Origin: Croceitalea rosinachiae
GTDB lineage: Bacteria > Bacteroidota > Bacteroidia > Flavobacteriales > Flavobacteriaceae
NCBI RefSeq assembly: GCF_031846445.1
Contig: NZ_JAVRHR010000001.1
Location: 1,240,001-1,304,000 of the forward strand
Length of the DNA stretch: 64,000 nucleotides
Reading direction: 5' to 3'
Shown piece after piece: positions 50,673 through 59,741 of this stretch. Position 1 is the first letter of the stretch. Each line of letters begins with the position of its first letter. The translations under genes were made by a program, and so were the position numbers. A model generated the notes under the pieces. It was not told the origin of the DNA, made no database searches, and saw only the letters and a program-made list of their open reading frames with translations.

Positions 50673-50704
50673 CTTCGCTCTTTTTAGTCATTGTACTATT
50701 TTTG
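50673..50704 (+). promoter_or_regulatory. glyS promoter, start-proximal
   Basis: TTCG (50673-50676), a 20-bp spacer and the exact -7 box TATTTTTG (50697-50704). The box ends 4 bp before the ATG at 50709, so transcription would begin at about the start codon and the mRNA would be leaderless. Confidence 0.55.
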
Positions 50705-50708
50705 CGCA

Positions 50709-52250
50709 ATGGCAAATCAAGAAGACATTTTTAAGAAAGTAATTTCTCATGCTAAAGAATATGGCTATGTATTTCAAAGCAGTGAGATTTATGATGGGTT
50801 AAGCGCAGTTTATGACTATGCCCAAAATGGTGTTGAGCTCAAAAAAAATATTCGAGAATACTGGTGGCAGGCCATGGTGCAGCTTAATGAAAATATTGTT
50901 GGATTAGACTCCGCTATTTTTATGCACCCTACTACTTGGAAAGCCTCTGGTCATGTTGATGCTTTCAACGACCCTTTGATTGATAATAAAGATTCTAAAA
51001 AACGTTACCGCGCTGATGTTTTGGTTGAAGATTATGTTGCCAAAATAGAAGCAAAGATTGATAAAGAAGTCAAAAAGGCCGCCAAGCGTTTTGGAGATAG
51101 TTTTGATAAGAAGCAGTTTTTAAAAACCAATGGTCGCGTCGTAGATTATCAAACCAAGGCTAATAGTATCCTAAAGCGACTTGGTAAATCTCTTCAAAAT
51201 GAAGATTTAGCTGACGTCAAAGCCTTAATTGAGGAGCTTGAGATTGCTTGCCCACTTTCAGGTTCTAGAAATTGGACCGAAGTGAAACAATTTAATCTCA
51301 TGTTTGGAACGAAGCTCGGGGCTTCGGCAGATTCGGCAATGGATTTATACTTGCGCCCAGAAACAGCACAAGGTATTTTCGTAAACTTCTTAAATGTTCA
51401 GAAAACAGGAAGAATGAAAATTCCGTTCGGGATTGCCCAAACAGGAAAAGCCTTTCGTAATGAGATTGTAGCAAGACAGTTTATTTTTAGAATGCGTGAG
51501 TTTGAACAGATGGAAATGCAGTTCTTTATCAAGCCAGGGACCCAACAAGAGTGGTATGAACAGTGGAAAGAGAAGCGGATGAAATGGCACTTATCTCTTG
51601 GAATGGGTGAGGACAATTACCGTTTTCATGACCATGAAAAATTAGCACATTATGCGGATGCTGCTGCGGATATTGAATTCAAGTTTCCTTTTGGATTTAA
51701 GGAGCTGGAAGGGATTCACTCAAGAACCGATTTTGATTTAAGTCAGCATGAAGAATACTCTGGCAAAAAGCTCCAGTATTTTGACCCAGAAGAAAATAAA
51801 AGCTATGTGCCATACGTGCTAGAAACCTCCATTGGTTTAGACCGTATGTTCTTGGCCGTATTCAGCAATTCATTACAAGAAGAGGAACTGGATAATAACA
51901 CTACGAGAACGGTGTTAAAATTACCGGCGGTTTTGGCTCCCACTAAAGCAGCGATTTTACCCCTGTTAAAACGAGACGGATTGCCTGAGATTGCAAAAAA
52001 ATTAGTTGATGATTTAAAATGGGATTTCAATGTTGCTTATGACGAAAAAGATGCGGTAGGTCGACGTTACCGACGCCAAGATGCTAACGGAACTCCATTC
52101 TGTATTACTGTTGACCATCAAACCGTGGAAGACGAAACAGTGACCATTCGTCATCGAGATACTATGGAACAGCAACGTGTAAAGCTAACAGAAGTAAAAA
52201 GTATTATTGCCAAGGAAGTAGATATGCGCGAGTGGTTGAAGCGAATTTAA
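50709..52250 (+). CDS. glyS: glycyl-tRNA synthetase, eukaryote/archaea-type alpha2
   Basis: A 513-residue class II synthetase. The frame opens at a TTG (50691), but that codon precedes the -7 box; the ATG at 50709 (MANQEDIFKKVISHAKEYG) is the proper start. Key segments are LRPETAQGIFVNFLNV, the motif 2 region QTGKAFRNEI...FREFEQMEMQFF, ELEGIHSRTDFDLSQH and motif 3 LETSIGLDRMFLA, followed by the anticodon-binding domain (PVL-type strands and KKLVDDLKWDF). Single-gene alpha2 type, as usual in Bacteroidetes. Confidence 0.96.
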   Translation: MANQEDIFKKVISHAKEYGYVFQSSEIYDGLSAVYDYAQNGVELKKNIREYWWQAMVQLNENIVGLDSAIFMHPTTWKASGHVDAFNDPLIDNKDSKKRYRADVLVEDYVAKIEAKIDKEVKKAAKRFGDSFDKKQFLKTNGRVVDYQTKANSILKRLGKSLQNEDLADVKALIEELEIACPLSGSRNWTEVKQFNLMFGTKLGASADSAMDLYLRPETAQGIFVNFLNVQKTGRMKIPFGIAQTGKAFRNEIVARQFIFRMREFEQMEMQFFIKPGTQQEWYEQWKEKRMKWHLSLGMGEDNYRFHDHEKLAHYADAAADIEFKFPFGFKELEGIHSRTDFDLSQHEEYSGKKLQYFDPEENKSYVPYVLETSIGLDRMFLAVFSNSLQEEELDNNTTRTVLKLPAVLAPTKAAILPLLKRDGLPEIAKKLVDDLKWDFNVAYDEKDAVGRRYRRQDANGTPFCITVDHQTVEDETVTIRHRDTMEQQRVKLTEVKSIIAKEVDMREWLKRI

Positions 52251-52257
52251 GCGTACT

Positions 52258-53097
52258 TCAATCTTTTTCAGCAATAAACTCGAAATAGGCTTTAGTATCT
52301 TCTAACTTTTCCAAACCAAGAATCCAACATACTTCTGCGAAATCTGAAAAATCCAAGCCTCCTTTTTCAATGGCCTTGTTTAAATAACGATTCTCCAGCC
52401 CGTTGTATTGGTTTCCTAGTTGTATAGCAAGTTCCCAAACTTTGGCCAAATGTTTGTCTTTGATGTTTTTTGCCCACGGAAAAACTTCTTCAGAACGAAA
52501 ACCGGGAGTGCCGTTTTGGGTAGAATTACCGTCCGGTATTTTGTGATAGGTTGCGGCTGATTTTATAAAATCTAGTTTTTCGGGGGTGGTTACTTCTTCA
52601 TTCCAATCGCTGTGTTGTATTACATGTATGCGCTTGGTATCTAGATTTGGAATTGCTTTTCGAAGGGTTTTGATGATATCAAATGTGAAATCTGATTGTC
52701 CTCCTTCGGCGATCCAAATATTTCCATTTAAACTCAGGGCCTTTACAGATAATAGTGTTACCGTTTTCAAAGCTTTGTCATAAGCGTTATGCGCATCGAC
52801 CCACCGCTTTCCAAAAGCCAAATCAAATAGAGAGTTGGGCGGAACGTATAATCCATTTTGCATCCCATAAGTGCCCCCAACTGCAAAATAGTTTAGGTCG
52901 AGGTATTTAGGTTTTGATAGCATGGTGACGAATGCCGCAGCTGAGTGCAAATCATCCACATCGGTTTTGCAATCGTAATGAACCAACAGTAAATCTTTAT
53001 CTAGTTGAAACTTCGCAGCTATGTTAGACTTATCTTGTGCTATCGTATTTGTGGTACATGTAAAAAGAAAAAGGGAGATGATGGTTTTTAGGCACAT
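52258..53097 (-). CDS. exported nucleoside-hydrolase-like protein
   Basis: A 279-residue protein with a signal peptide (ends near NTIAQ, residue 20). The N-terminal DCKTDVDDLHSAAAF segment recalls the Asp-rich calcium site of nucleoside hydrolases (DxDxxxDD), and later HSDWNEEVTTPEK and the Asn/Asp-containing NIWIAEGGQSDFTFD fit a divergent member of that fold (DUF1593-like). Catalytic function is uncertain because the canonical DTDxGxDD is not exact. Divergent from katG, with 177 bp between starts. Confidence 0.65.
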   Translation of the reverse strand: MCLKTIISLFLFTCTTNTIAQDKSNIAAKFQLDKDLLLVHYDCKTDVDDLHSAAAFVTMLSKPKYLDLNYFAVGGTYGMQNGLYVPPNSLFDLAFGKRWVDAHNAYDKALKTVTLLSVKALSLNGNIWIAEGGQSDFTFDIIKTLRKAIPNLDTKRIHVIQHSDWNEEVTTPEKLDFIKSAATYHKIPDGNSTQNGTPGFRSEEVFPWAKNIKDKHLAKVWELAIQLGNQYNGLENRYLNKAIEKGGLDFSDFAEVCWILGLEKLEDTKAYFEFIAEKD

Positions 53098-53274
53098 ATT
53101 TTATTGAAGGTTATTAAAGACCTCTAAGATAGCTAAAAACAATTCTTATAAGATGTACTATAGGTATCATCAATGTTAACATAACGCAAAAAAATAAAAG
53201 TGACCTCCAATTCAGAAAGAAGAGCATTACTTTTAAACATCTTAAAAAGTACACAAAACAAAAATCTAAATAGT

Positions 53275-55470
53275 ATGAGCGATCCACACAATGGCAATGG
53301 AGATATTAGCAAATGTCCCTTTTTTGCTGGAACCACTAAAAAGACGGGCGGCCAAGGGGTTAAAAACCGTGACTGGTGGCCCAATGAACTAAAATTGAAT
53401 ATTTTGCGTCAGCATTCAGAGGCTTCTAACCCTATGGGTGAAGATTTTGATTATGCAAAAGAATTCAACAGCATTGATTTCGCAGCCTTGAAAAAAGAGG
53501 TGACCGATTTAATGACCAATTCACAAGACTGGTGGCCTGCCGATTATGGACATTATGGAGGCTTTATGATCCGTATGGCATGGCATAGTGCGGGTACCTA
53601 CCGAGTTGGTGACGGCCGAGGTGGAGCAGGCGGAGGCAATCAACGATTTGCACCTATCAATAGTTGGCCAGATAATGGAAATTTAGATAAAGCAAGACTT
53701 CTTCTTTGGCCCATAAAAAAGAAGTATGGACGTAAAATTTCTTGGGCAGATTTGATGATTTTAGCAGGTAATTGCGCCTTGGAGTCCATGGGTTTTCCTA
53801 CCTACGGATTTGCTGGTGGAAGGGAAGATATTTGGGAGCCGGAACAAGATGTATACTGGGGTAGTGAGACTGAATGGGGCGCCAATGAAGCGCGTTATGA
53901 AGACGGAGAGCTAGAAGGTCATTTAGGTGCAGTAATGATGGGATGGATTTATGTGAATCCGGAAGGACCAAATGGCAATCCTGATCCAATGGGTTCTGCC
54001 AAAGATGTTCGGGAAACATTTGGGCGTATGGCCATGAACGATGAAGAAACCGTAGCCTTGGTAGCTGGAGGACATACTTTTGGTAAAGCACATGGTGCTG
54101 CAGACCCTAACCAATATGTTGGTGCTGAACCACATGGCGCATCTATTGAAGAAATGAGTACTGGTTGGAAAAATTCATATAAGAGTGGTGTTTTAGAAGA
54201 TACCATTACTAGTGGTATTGAAGGTGCTTGGACACCAAATCCAACACAATGGGACGCTGATTACTTTGACGTTTTGTTGAACTATGATTGGGAATTGACC
54301 AAAAGTCCGGCAGGAGCCCATCAATGGACACCAACTGCAGAATCAAAAGCCAGAATGGCTCCATCAGCAGGTGGAAATGGTATGCAGGCATTAATGATGA
54401 CCACGGCAGATATTGCTTTAAAAACTGATCCAGCGTATTTAGAAATTTCAAAGCGTTTTCATGAAGACCATAAAGCATTTGAAGATGCCTTTGCTCGCGC
54501 ATGGTATAAATTAACGCATAGAGATATGGGTCCTATAGACCGTTATTTAGGTCCTGAAGTACCTAGAGAAGAATTGTTATGGCAAGACCCGATTCCTAAG
54601 GTGACGTACAATTTAAGTGATTCTGATATCACTTCATTGAAAAATATGATAGCGGCTTCAGGCTTGACCGTATCGCAAATGGTAAGTACGGCTTGGGCTT
54701 CAGCTGCCACATTCAGAGGCTCGGACAAGCGCGGTGGTGCTAATGGAGGTCGCATACGCGTAGAACCACAGCGAAACTGGGAGGTAAACAATCCAGCAGA
54801 ACTGAATAAAGTTTTAGCTGTCCTTGAAGGAATTCAAAGCGAGTTTAATGGCGAGGTTTCCATAGCTGATTTAATTGTTCTAGCTGGTAATGTGGGTGTT
54901 GAAGAGGCTGCTAAGAAAGCAGGTCATACTGTTGAGGTACCTTTCACGCAAGGTCGTGGAGATGCAAGTCAAGAACAAACGGATGTGGAGTCTTTTAACT
55001 ATTTAGAGCCCCTAGCTGACGGATTTAGAAATTATATGAAATCAGATTTACAAGTTGCTGCTGAAGACTTATTGGTAGATAAAGCAAACTTATTGACCTT
55101 GACCGTTCCTGAAATGACAGTTTTAGTGGGTGGTCTTAGGGTACTAGGAGCTAATTATGATGGTTCTAAGCATGGTGTATTTACAGATAACCTTGGAAGT
55201 TTGACCAATGATTTCTTTACAAATCTATTGGATATGACCTATACTTGGAAAGCGACATCGGAAGATGATAGATATTTTGAAGGAAGCCATAGGATAACAG
55301 GAAAAGTTGAATTTACTGGTACTCGTGCTGATCTTATTTTTGGATCTAACTCAGAACTAAGAGCTATTGCTGAGGTTTACGGAACAGATGATGCCAAGGA
55401 GAAATTCGTAGCAGATTTTGTTGCGGCATGGACCAAAGTAATGAACCTTGATCGTTTTGATTTGGAATAA
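53275..55470 (+). CDS. katG: catalase-peroxidase
   Basis: A 731-residue bifunctional heme enzyme that breaks down hydrogen peroxide. The frame opens at 53200, but the ATG at 53275 (MSDPHNGNGDISKCPFFAG) is the family's N terminus. Distal residues Arg100, Trp103 and His104 (RMAWHSAGTYR), Tyr226 (MGWIYVNPEGP) and Met252 (RMAMND) supply the Met-Tyr-Trp adduct; proximal His267 lies in GGHTFGKAHG. The second, heme-less peroxidase-like half is complete. A terminator follows at 55496. It lies between two nucleoside-hydrolase-like genes transcribed on the other strand. Confidence 0.97.
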   Translation: MSDPHNGNGDISKCPFFAGTTKKTGGQGVKNRDWWPNELKLNILRQHSEASNPMGEDFDYAKEFNSIDFAALKKEVTDLMTNSQDWWPADYGHYGGFMIRMAWHSAGTYRVGDGRGGAGGGNQRFAPINSWPDNGNLDKARLLLWPIKKKYGRKISWADLMILAGNCALESMGFPTYGFAGGREDIWEPEQDVYWGSETEWGANEARYEDGELEGHLGAVMMGWIYVNPEGPNGNPDPMGSAKDVRETFGRMAMNDEETVALVAGGHTFGKAHGAADPNQYVGAEPHGASIEEMSTGWKNSYKSGVLEDTITSGIEGAWTPNPTQWDADYFDVLLNYDWELTKSPAGAHQWTPTAESKARMAPSAGGNGMQALMMTTADIALKTDPAYLEISKRFHEDHKAFEDAFARAWYKLTHRDMGPIDRYLGPEVPREELLWQDPIPKVTYNLSDSDITSLKNMIAASGLTVSQMVSTAWASAATFRGSDKRGGANGGRIRVEPQRNWEVNNPAELNKVLAVLEGIQSEFNGEVSIADLIVLAGNVGVEEAAKKAGHTVEVPFTQGRGDASQEQTDVESFNYLEPLADGFRNYMKSDLQVAAEDLLVDKANLLTLTVPEMTVLVGGLRVLGANYDGSKHGVFTDNLGSLTNDFFTNLLDMTYTWKATSEDDRYFEGSHRITGKVEFTGTRADLIFGSNSELRAIAEVYGTDDAKEKFVADFVAAWTKVMNLDRFDLE

Positions 55471-55495
55471 TCATTTCAAAATTGCTATGAAAGAG

Positions 55496-55528
55496 AAAGC
55501 ATCCTGATTTCGGTTAGGATGCTTTTTT
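55496..55528 (+). terminator. intrinsic terminator after katG
   Basis: AAAGCATCCT (55496-55505) and AGGATGCTTT (55516-55525) form a 10-bp stem with a 10-base loop, followed by a T-run to 55528. It lies 26 bp after the katG stop codon and separates katG from the convergent nucleoside hydrolase gene. Confidence 0.9.
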
Positions 55529-55622
55529 ATTTCAATGTAATAGTATTTGATAGACTTTCTGAACCATTCGTATTTACTTATAATACAAGCGATATAAATA
55601 ATGCATAAGTGTTTTTCATGGG

Positions 55623-56609
55623 TCAGAATTTGCCGAGCATAAAAGCTTCGAGTTCTTTTTCTATTTCTGGAATGGGCATATCTAAAACTAAATAGGAGTG
55701 GTTGGAATTTATCCTGGGCTCCCAGGTATTTCCGCCTTTTCCATCTGATACACAAATGCCGTCAGTTACTTTATGCCAGTATTTGCCGACCCCGTTTCTG
55801 ATGGCATATAAAACTGCGGTTTGGTCAAACGTAGCGTTGTCAAAAATCTTCCCTTTGAATTGATGTTTCATCCAAGGTGCATATTTGCCAAAGTGATAAA
55901 ACCCTAGATAAAGAGGTGAATCTTTTGGCAATTCATTGAAAACTTCCCCGGTTTTAATTGCTGAACCTAGTTCTGCTCCTGAAAAAGTTATGGGTAAACC
56001 TATATGTTCTAAAACAAATTTGGTAACACCTGGCATGTCTCCATTAAAATTCCATTCATCTTTACTAACAGGAAAGTTGCCTCCCATAATTACAAACTCC
56101 TTCACCTTTGAATGAATCAGTTTACTGCCATCTAAATCAGAATATTGGTCAGCTTTAGATTCAATTAGTCTTTTGATATTCATTAAAGGGCCAACAGCAA
56201 CGATTATAACACTATTATTTTCACTTTCGCTTAAAAGTTTTCTATATAATCGGGTTGCTTCTGGAACATTTAGTTTGGTAGCATCATATGGTAAATTATC
56301 AACTAAAGTTTTAGAATGGTTCCATGCGGTTTCGTGCTCTTCACCATCCCTTAACCCAATAGGAATGTATGGATTTCCATAAAAGGTGTTTACGGCGTCA
56401 ATAGCACTTACGGCGTGTTTTTCAACATTCCAACACATGACCGACAGTAAGTCAATTTCACCTTTGTTCTGAAAATGGTTTAGCATAGCTAAGGCTCCCA
56501 AATCGTCTGCATCTCCTCCAAAATCGGTATCAAAAATGATTTGAACCTGAGAGAATCCTGTAGTACTAAAAATCATTAAGAATATGAAAAGCAATGACTT
56601 TTTTTTCAT
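55623..56609 (-). CDS. exported nucleoside hydrolase
   Basis: A 328-residue protein with a signal peptide (MKKKSLLFIFLMIFSTTGFSQ). The N-terminal IIFDTDFGGDADDLGAL is the calcium-binding DTDxGxDxDD motif of inosine-uridine-type nucleoside hydrolases. IIVAVGPLMNIKRL, EFVIMGGNF, EWNFNGDMPG and FDQTAVLYA are further conserved blocks. Export suggests use of extracellular nucleosides. It is the last gene of a minus-strand series with the VOC, acetyltransferase and TonB receptor genes, though the 45-bp gap leaves room for a separate promoter. Confidence 0.92.
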   Translation of the reverse strand: MKKKSLLFIFLMIFSTTGFSQVQIIFDTDFGGDADDLGALAMLNHFQNKGEIDLLSVMCWNVEKHAVSAIDAVNTFYGNPYIPIGLRDGEEHETAWNHSKTLVDNLPYDATKLNVPEATRLYRKLLSESENNSVIIVAVGPLMNIKRLIESKADQYSDLDGSKLIHSKVKEFVIMGGNFPVSKDEWNFNGDMPGVTKFVLEHIGLPITFSGAELGSAIKTGEVFNELPKDSPLYLGFYHFGKYAPWMKHQFKGKIFDNATFDQTAVLYAIRNGVGKYWHKVTDGICVSDGKGGNTWEPRINSNHSYLVLDMPIPEIEKELEAFMLGKF

Positions 56610-56654
56610 GACTTCTAAGTTAATTTGGTTAATAAATAAGCTACTTGCCTTATG

Positions 56655-56996
56655 TTAGGTTTCACACCAAATGGCCAATTCATTTCCAGAGGGGTCTAGA
56701 AATTGAAAACGACTTCCACCAGGGAAGGAGAAAATAGCTACAGAAATTTTTCCGCCAGCTTCAATCACTTTTTCTTTAATACTTTCAAGATTCATATGAT
56801 GTAATACTACCAAAACCCCATTTACGATTGGTTCACGGGTCAATTCAAAACCACCTTCGACACCACTATCTGAAAAGGCTGCATATCCATCACCAAAATC
56901 CGTAAAAGACCAACCGAAAACACTAGAATAAAATGTTTTTGTTGCTTTGAGGTCAGTAGATTTGAATTCGATATAATTAATAGGTGTATTGCTCAT
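56655..56996 (-). CDS. VOC-superfamily (glyoxalase-like) protein
   Basis: A 113-residue single-module vicinal-oxygen-chelate protein. NYIEFKSTDLKATKTFYSSVFGWSF (seen in parts) starts the first beta-alpha-beta-beta-beta unit; LVVLHHMNLESIKEKVIEAGG begins the second, and FQFLDPSGNELAIW closes with the usual metal-site Glu. Function is not predictable: glyoxalase, resistance or unknown. It begins 2 bp after the acetyltransferase stop, so the two are co-transcribed. Confidence 0.88.
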   Translation of the reverse strand: MSNTPINYIEFKSTDLKATKTFYSSVFGWSFTDFGDGYAAFSDSGVEGGFELTREPIVNGVLVVLHHMNLESIKEKVIEAGGKISVAIFSFPGGSRFQFLDPSGNELAIWCET

Positions 56997-56998
56997 AC

Positions 56999-57577
56999 TT
57001 ATAGCTGTTTTTGGATTTTACAGGGATTACCATAAGCCAACACATTGTTAGGAATGGATTTGGTCACCACACTTCCTGCCCCAATGGTTACATTATCACC
57101 AATAGTTACCCCGGGAAAGATAACAGAATTACCGCCGATCCAAACATTGTCTCCAATTTTCACAGGTTTTGCTGAGGTCAAATATTTAGTTTGCCCATCA
57201 GTTTCTATAATGCGTTCTGAAGCTTTTAATGGATGCTCTGCGGTATAAATTTGGACATTAGGAGCTATTAAACCGTTCCTGCCGATAGTTATTTTATTAT
57301 TGTCAATAAACATACAGTTGGCATTTACAAAGGTGTTTTCCCCGATAGAAATATGTTCCCCATAGTCACAGAAAAAAGGGGCTTCAATCCAAACCCCATT
57401 ATCCAGTTTTCCCAAAAGACTTTCTAGAAGGTTTGAACGTTCTTGAAGTTTGGTAGAATCCAAGTTATTATATGCTTTTAATAGCGCTCTAGCCTTATGG
57501 TATTGGGTCAAGAGCTCTGGGTCCCTAGAGTTATAAGGCTCTCCATTGAGCATTCTTTCTTTTTCTGTCATAACCAT
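56999..57577 (-). CDS. maltose/galactoside-type sugar O-acetyltransferase
   Basis: A 192-residue left-handed-beta-helix acetyltransferase. The N-terminal Mac domain is MTEKERMLNGEPYNSRDPEL, and hexapeptide repeats run from about 75. It has the catalytic His in IYTAEHPL, an insert loop and VWIGGNSVIFPGVTIGDNVTIGAGSVV (shown in parts). The ATG at 57577 is chosen because AAAGGAG (complement at 57589-57595) is correctly spaced for it; a second ATG two codons later is possible. Acceptor is probably a sugar or glycoside. Confidence 0.93.
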   Translation of the reverse strand: MVMTEKERMLNGEPYNSRDPELLTQYHKARALLKAYNNLDSTKLQERSNLLESLLGKLDNGVWIEAPFFCDYGEHISIGENTFVNANCMFIDNNKITIGRNGLIAPNVQIYTAEHPLKASERIIETDGQTKYLTSAKPVKIGDNVWIGGNSVIFPGVTIGDNVTIGAGSVVTKSIPNNVLAYGNPCKIQKQL

Positions 57578-57633
57578 TTTAGCTTAACTCCTTTTAAAGA
57601 TAATGGAATTGGGTTATGGGTTTTGTAGAAAAT

Positions 57634-59688
57634 TTAAAAAATATAATTCAAACGTAGCCCGGCAAAATAATTTCTAGCGTTACCAGGATAAAAATAACGC
57701 GGTTCAGCACCTCCAAAACCAACGGCGTTTATTAAAACAGATTGCGCATAGTTGGTATTAAAGAGATTGTTCAAACCAAAATTAATACCAAGTTTTAGGT
57801 TGTTTGAGATAGAAGTGTTGTACCGTGTTGAAAGGTTAAAAATAGTAAATGCTTCGCTACTCAGGGTATTGGCATCATTCAAGAGGATGTTATCCACAAA
57901 TTGGTGCGTTAGGTTAAAAACAAACGCTTTACCTTTCCGTAAAGCGATTCCCGAGTTTATACGATGCCTTGGAACACCTGCCAAATCATTACCAGAAAAA
58001 TCATTTTCACCATCTACAAAATCTACAAAACTATGATTGCTATAACTATAGCTTAAACGTGGAATCAACATCCATTTTTCAGCTATTTTTTGTCTGTACC
58101 TAAGATCAAGTTCGATTCCTTGGTGTTTGGTTTCTCCTGCATTACGACCGATAAATTGATCTTCATCTATTCGCTGTGCCACTAACAGGTCGGTAATATT
58201 CATTTGATAAGCCGCCATACTAAGGTTCAACGTATTTTTAAAAAGCAAAAACCGCCCCCCAAATTCATAATTAACACCCTTTTCTTGCTCAATATAAGGG
58301 TTGATAACTCCATCAGGAGTTAGTGTTTCTTCCAATCCAGGATTCGAAAATCCACGCCCGATGTTGGCATATAACTGTCCTTTTTTAATGCGATATTCCA
58401 AACCTAAACTTGGTAAAACAATAGGGTCAAAATCTCGTCGCGCTGAAGTGTTTTCTTCACCTTCATTGAATGAGTCCCTGAAATCAAATTTTGTCTGATT
58501 AAATGCCAATCCGGCTTGCAAGGTAAACTTTGGTGATAGTTGGTAAGTGTAGGTTCCAAAAAGGTTCAGCTGAGAACGAAATTCATTGTTATCACTCAAT
58601 TGCGCTCCTTGTAGGCTTCCATTACCATCATTATCACGAAACTGGTTAATAAAAGTCTGCCAATTGTATTCGTCTCTATACAACTCTCCTCCAATCGTAA
58701 AACTACCATTGAAAAACTTGCCTTCTGTCAATGAACGAAACCCAAATCCGTTGGTAAACTCATCTAAAATATTAAAAGGTCTTGGCTCGTAATGGTCAAG
58801 ATAGGTATAAAAAATACTGTTGGTAGTTTTCAGATTTGAATTGAAAAAATGACTATGTGATAACCCAGTCAGGGTGTATTTATTTGTCTCAAATCCTCTA
58901 GCGGCCAACCAATTTGCTGCAGCTCTACGGGGGTCTTCACTAAAATCGGTTTGATTTATGGAGCTAGGGATTCCAGCTGTATAATCAATATAATTTACCA
59001 AAAAGTCCAATTTTCCTTTTGGATATATTTTAACGGAAGATGTCAACAAAAACCCATTTCGGTCGAAACTATTGTTTTGGCGAAATCCATTCGTTTGTAG
59101 GTGGTTATAACTTAGATTGAGATTAAAGTTTTTTTCGGAATGTCTAAAGGATAAGTTGTCTTTAATTAAATCGAACGACCCAATTGTAAAGGTGTTATTT
59201 AGAAAGGTACTGCCAACCTCGGGGGGTTTGGTGTTCAATAAAATTACTCCACCCAAATTTGCTCCCAATGAAGTGCCTTTTGGGCCTTTTACCACTTCAA
59301 TGCGTCCCATATTTTCAAAATCATAGGCTTCAATAGTAGAAACCCCAGTGCCATTGGTAACAGGGATTCCATTGAAGTACATTCTAAGTTTATCCGTTCC
59401 AAATGGGGTTCTAGCTCCGACACCACGTATAGTTATTCGATTGGTGTTCAAGGCTCCTGAGAGTACATAAAGTCCTGAAATTTCATTAAGCCCTGAAGCA
59501 AAATCGATAGGACTATATTGTTCGAGATCAGTAATCTCTACACTAGAAGACGTCGTAATACCTACAGCTTTCTTTTTAATAAACTCTTGAAGCAAGATTA
59601 CTTCATCTAAAGAAGTGATGGAATCATTTTGACAAAATATGGTAAGAGAATAAAAGCAAGTAAGTGCAATCAAAAAAACTTGTTTCAT
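57634..59688 (-). CDS. TonB-dependent receptor without the carboxypeptidase-like domain
   Basis: A 684-residue outer-membrane receptor. ATG at 59686-59688 is preferred over an open extension of six codons because it starts the signal peptide (MKQVFLIALTCFYSLTIFCQ). The plug begins directly after it (SLDEVILLQEF, ISGLYVLSG, ITIRGVGARTPFGTDKLRMYFNGIPVTNG in parts, VVKGPKGTSLGANLGG) and the barrel ends LRLNYIF. The short layout is that of FecA/siderophore-like receptors. It may be co-transcribed with the acetyltransferase gene 56 bp downstream. Confidence 0.9.
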   Translation of the reverse strand: MKQVFLIALTCFYSLTIFCQNDSITSLDEVILLQEFIKKKAVGITTSSSVEITDLEQYSPIDFASGLNEISGLYVLSGALNTNRITIRGVGARTPFGTDKLRMYFNGIPVTNGTGVSTIEAYDFENMGRIEVVKGPKGTSLGANLGGVILLNTKPPEVGSTFLNNTFTIGSFDLIKDNLSFRHSEKNFNLNLSYNHLQTNGFRQNNSFDRNGFLLTSSVKIYPKGKLDFLVNYIDYTAGIPSSINQTDFSEDPRRAAANWLAARGFETNKYTLTGLSHSHFFNSNLKTTNSIFYTYLDHYEPRPFNILDEFTNGFGFRSLTEGKFFNGSFTIGGELYRDEYNWQTFINQFRDNDGNGSLQGAQLSDNNEFRSQLNLFGTYTYQLSPKFTLQAGLAFNQTKFDFRDSFNEGEENTSARRDFDPIVLPSLGLEYRIKKGQLYANIGRGFSNPGLEETLTPDGVINPYIEQEKGVNYEFGGRFLLFKNTLNLSMAAYQMNITDLLVAQRIDEDQFIGRNAGETKHQGIELDLRYRQKIAEKWMLIPRLSYSYSNHSFVDFVDGENDFSGNDLAGVPRHRINSGIALRKGKAFVFNLTHQFVDNILLNDANTLSSEAFTIFNLSTRYNTSISNNLKLGINFGLNNLFNTNYAQSVLINAVGFGGAEPRYFYPGNARNYFAGLRLNYIF

Positions 59689-59741
59689 TAAGCAAATAGT
59701 AAGCATTAAAATTAGCTATTTTTAAGCCTTAAACAAATTAA

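Noticed and set aside
53098..53274. PerR/OxyR-type operator upstream of katG
   Set aside because: Only a short CTTATAAG self-complementary core is present; it is too short and off-consensus to call.
53798..54502. Several 70-100-residue minus-strand frames inside katG
   Set aside because: They are antisense to conserved katG coding sequence, show no family features and overlap each other in different frames.
55471..55755. 94-residue minus-strand frame between katG and the nucleoside hydrolase
   Set aside because: It runs through the katG terminator and overlaps the 3' part of the nucleoside hydrolase in another frame.
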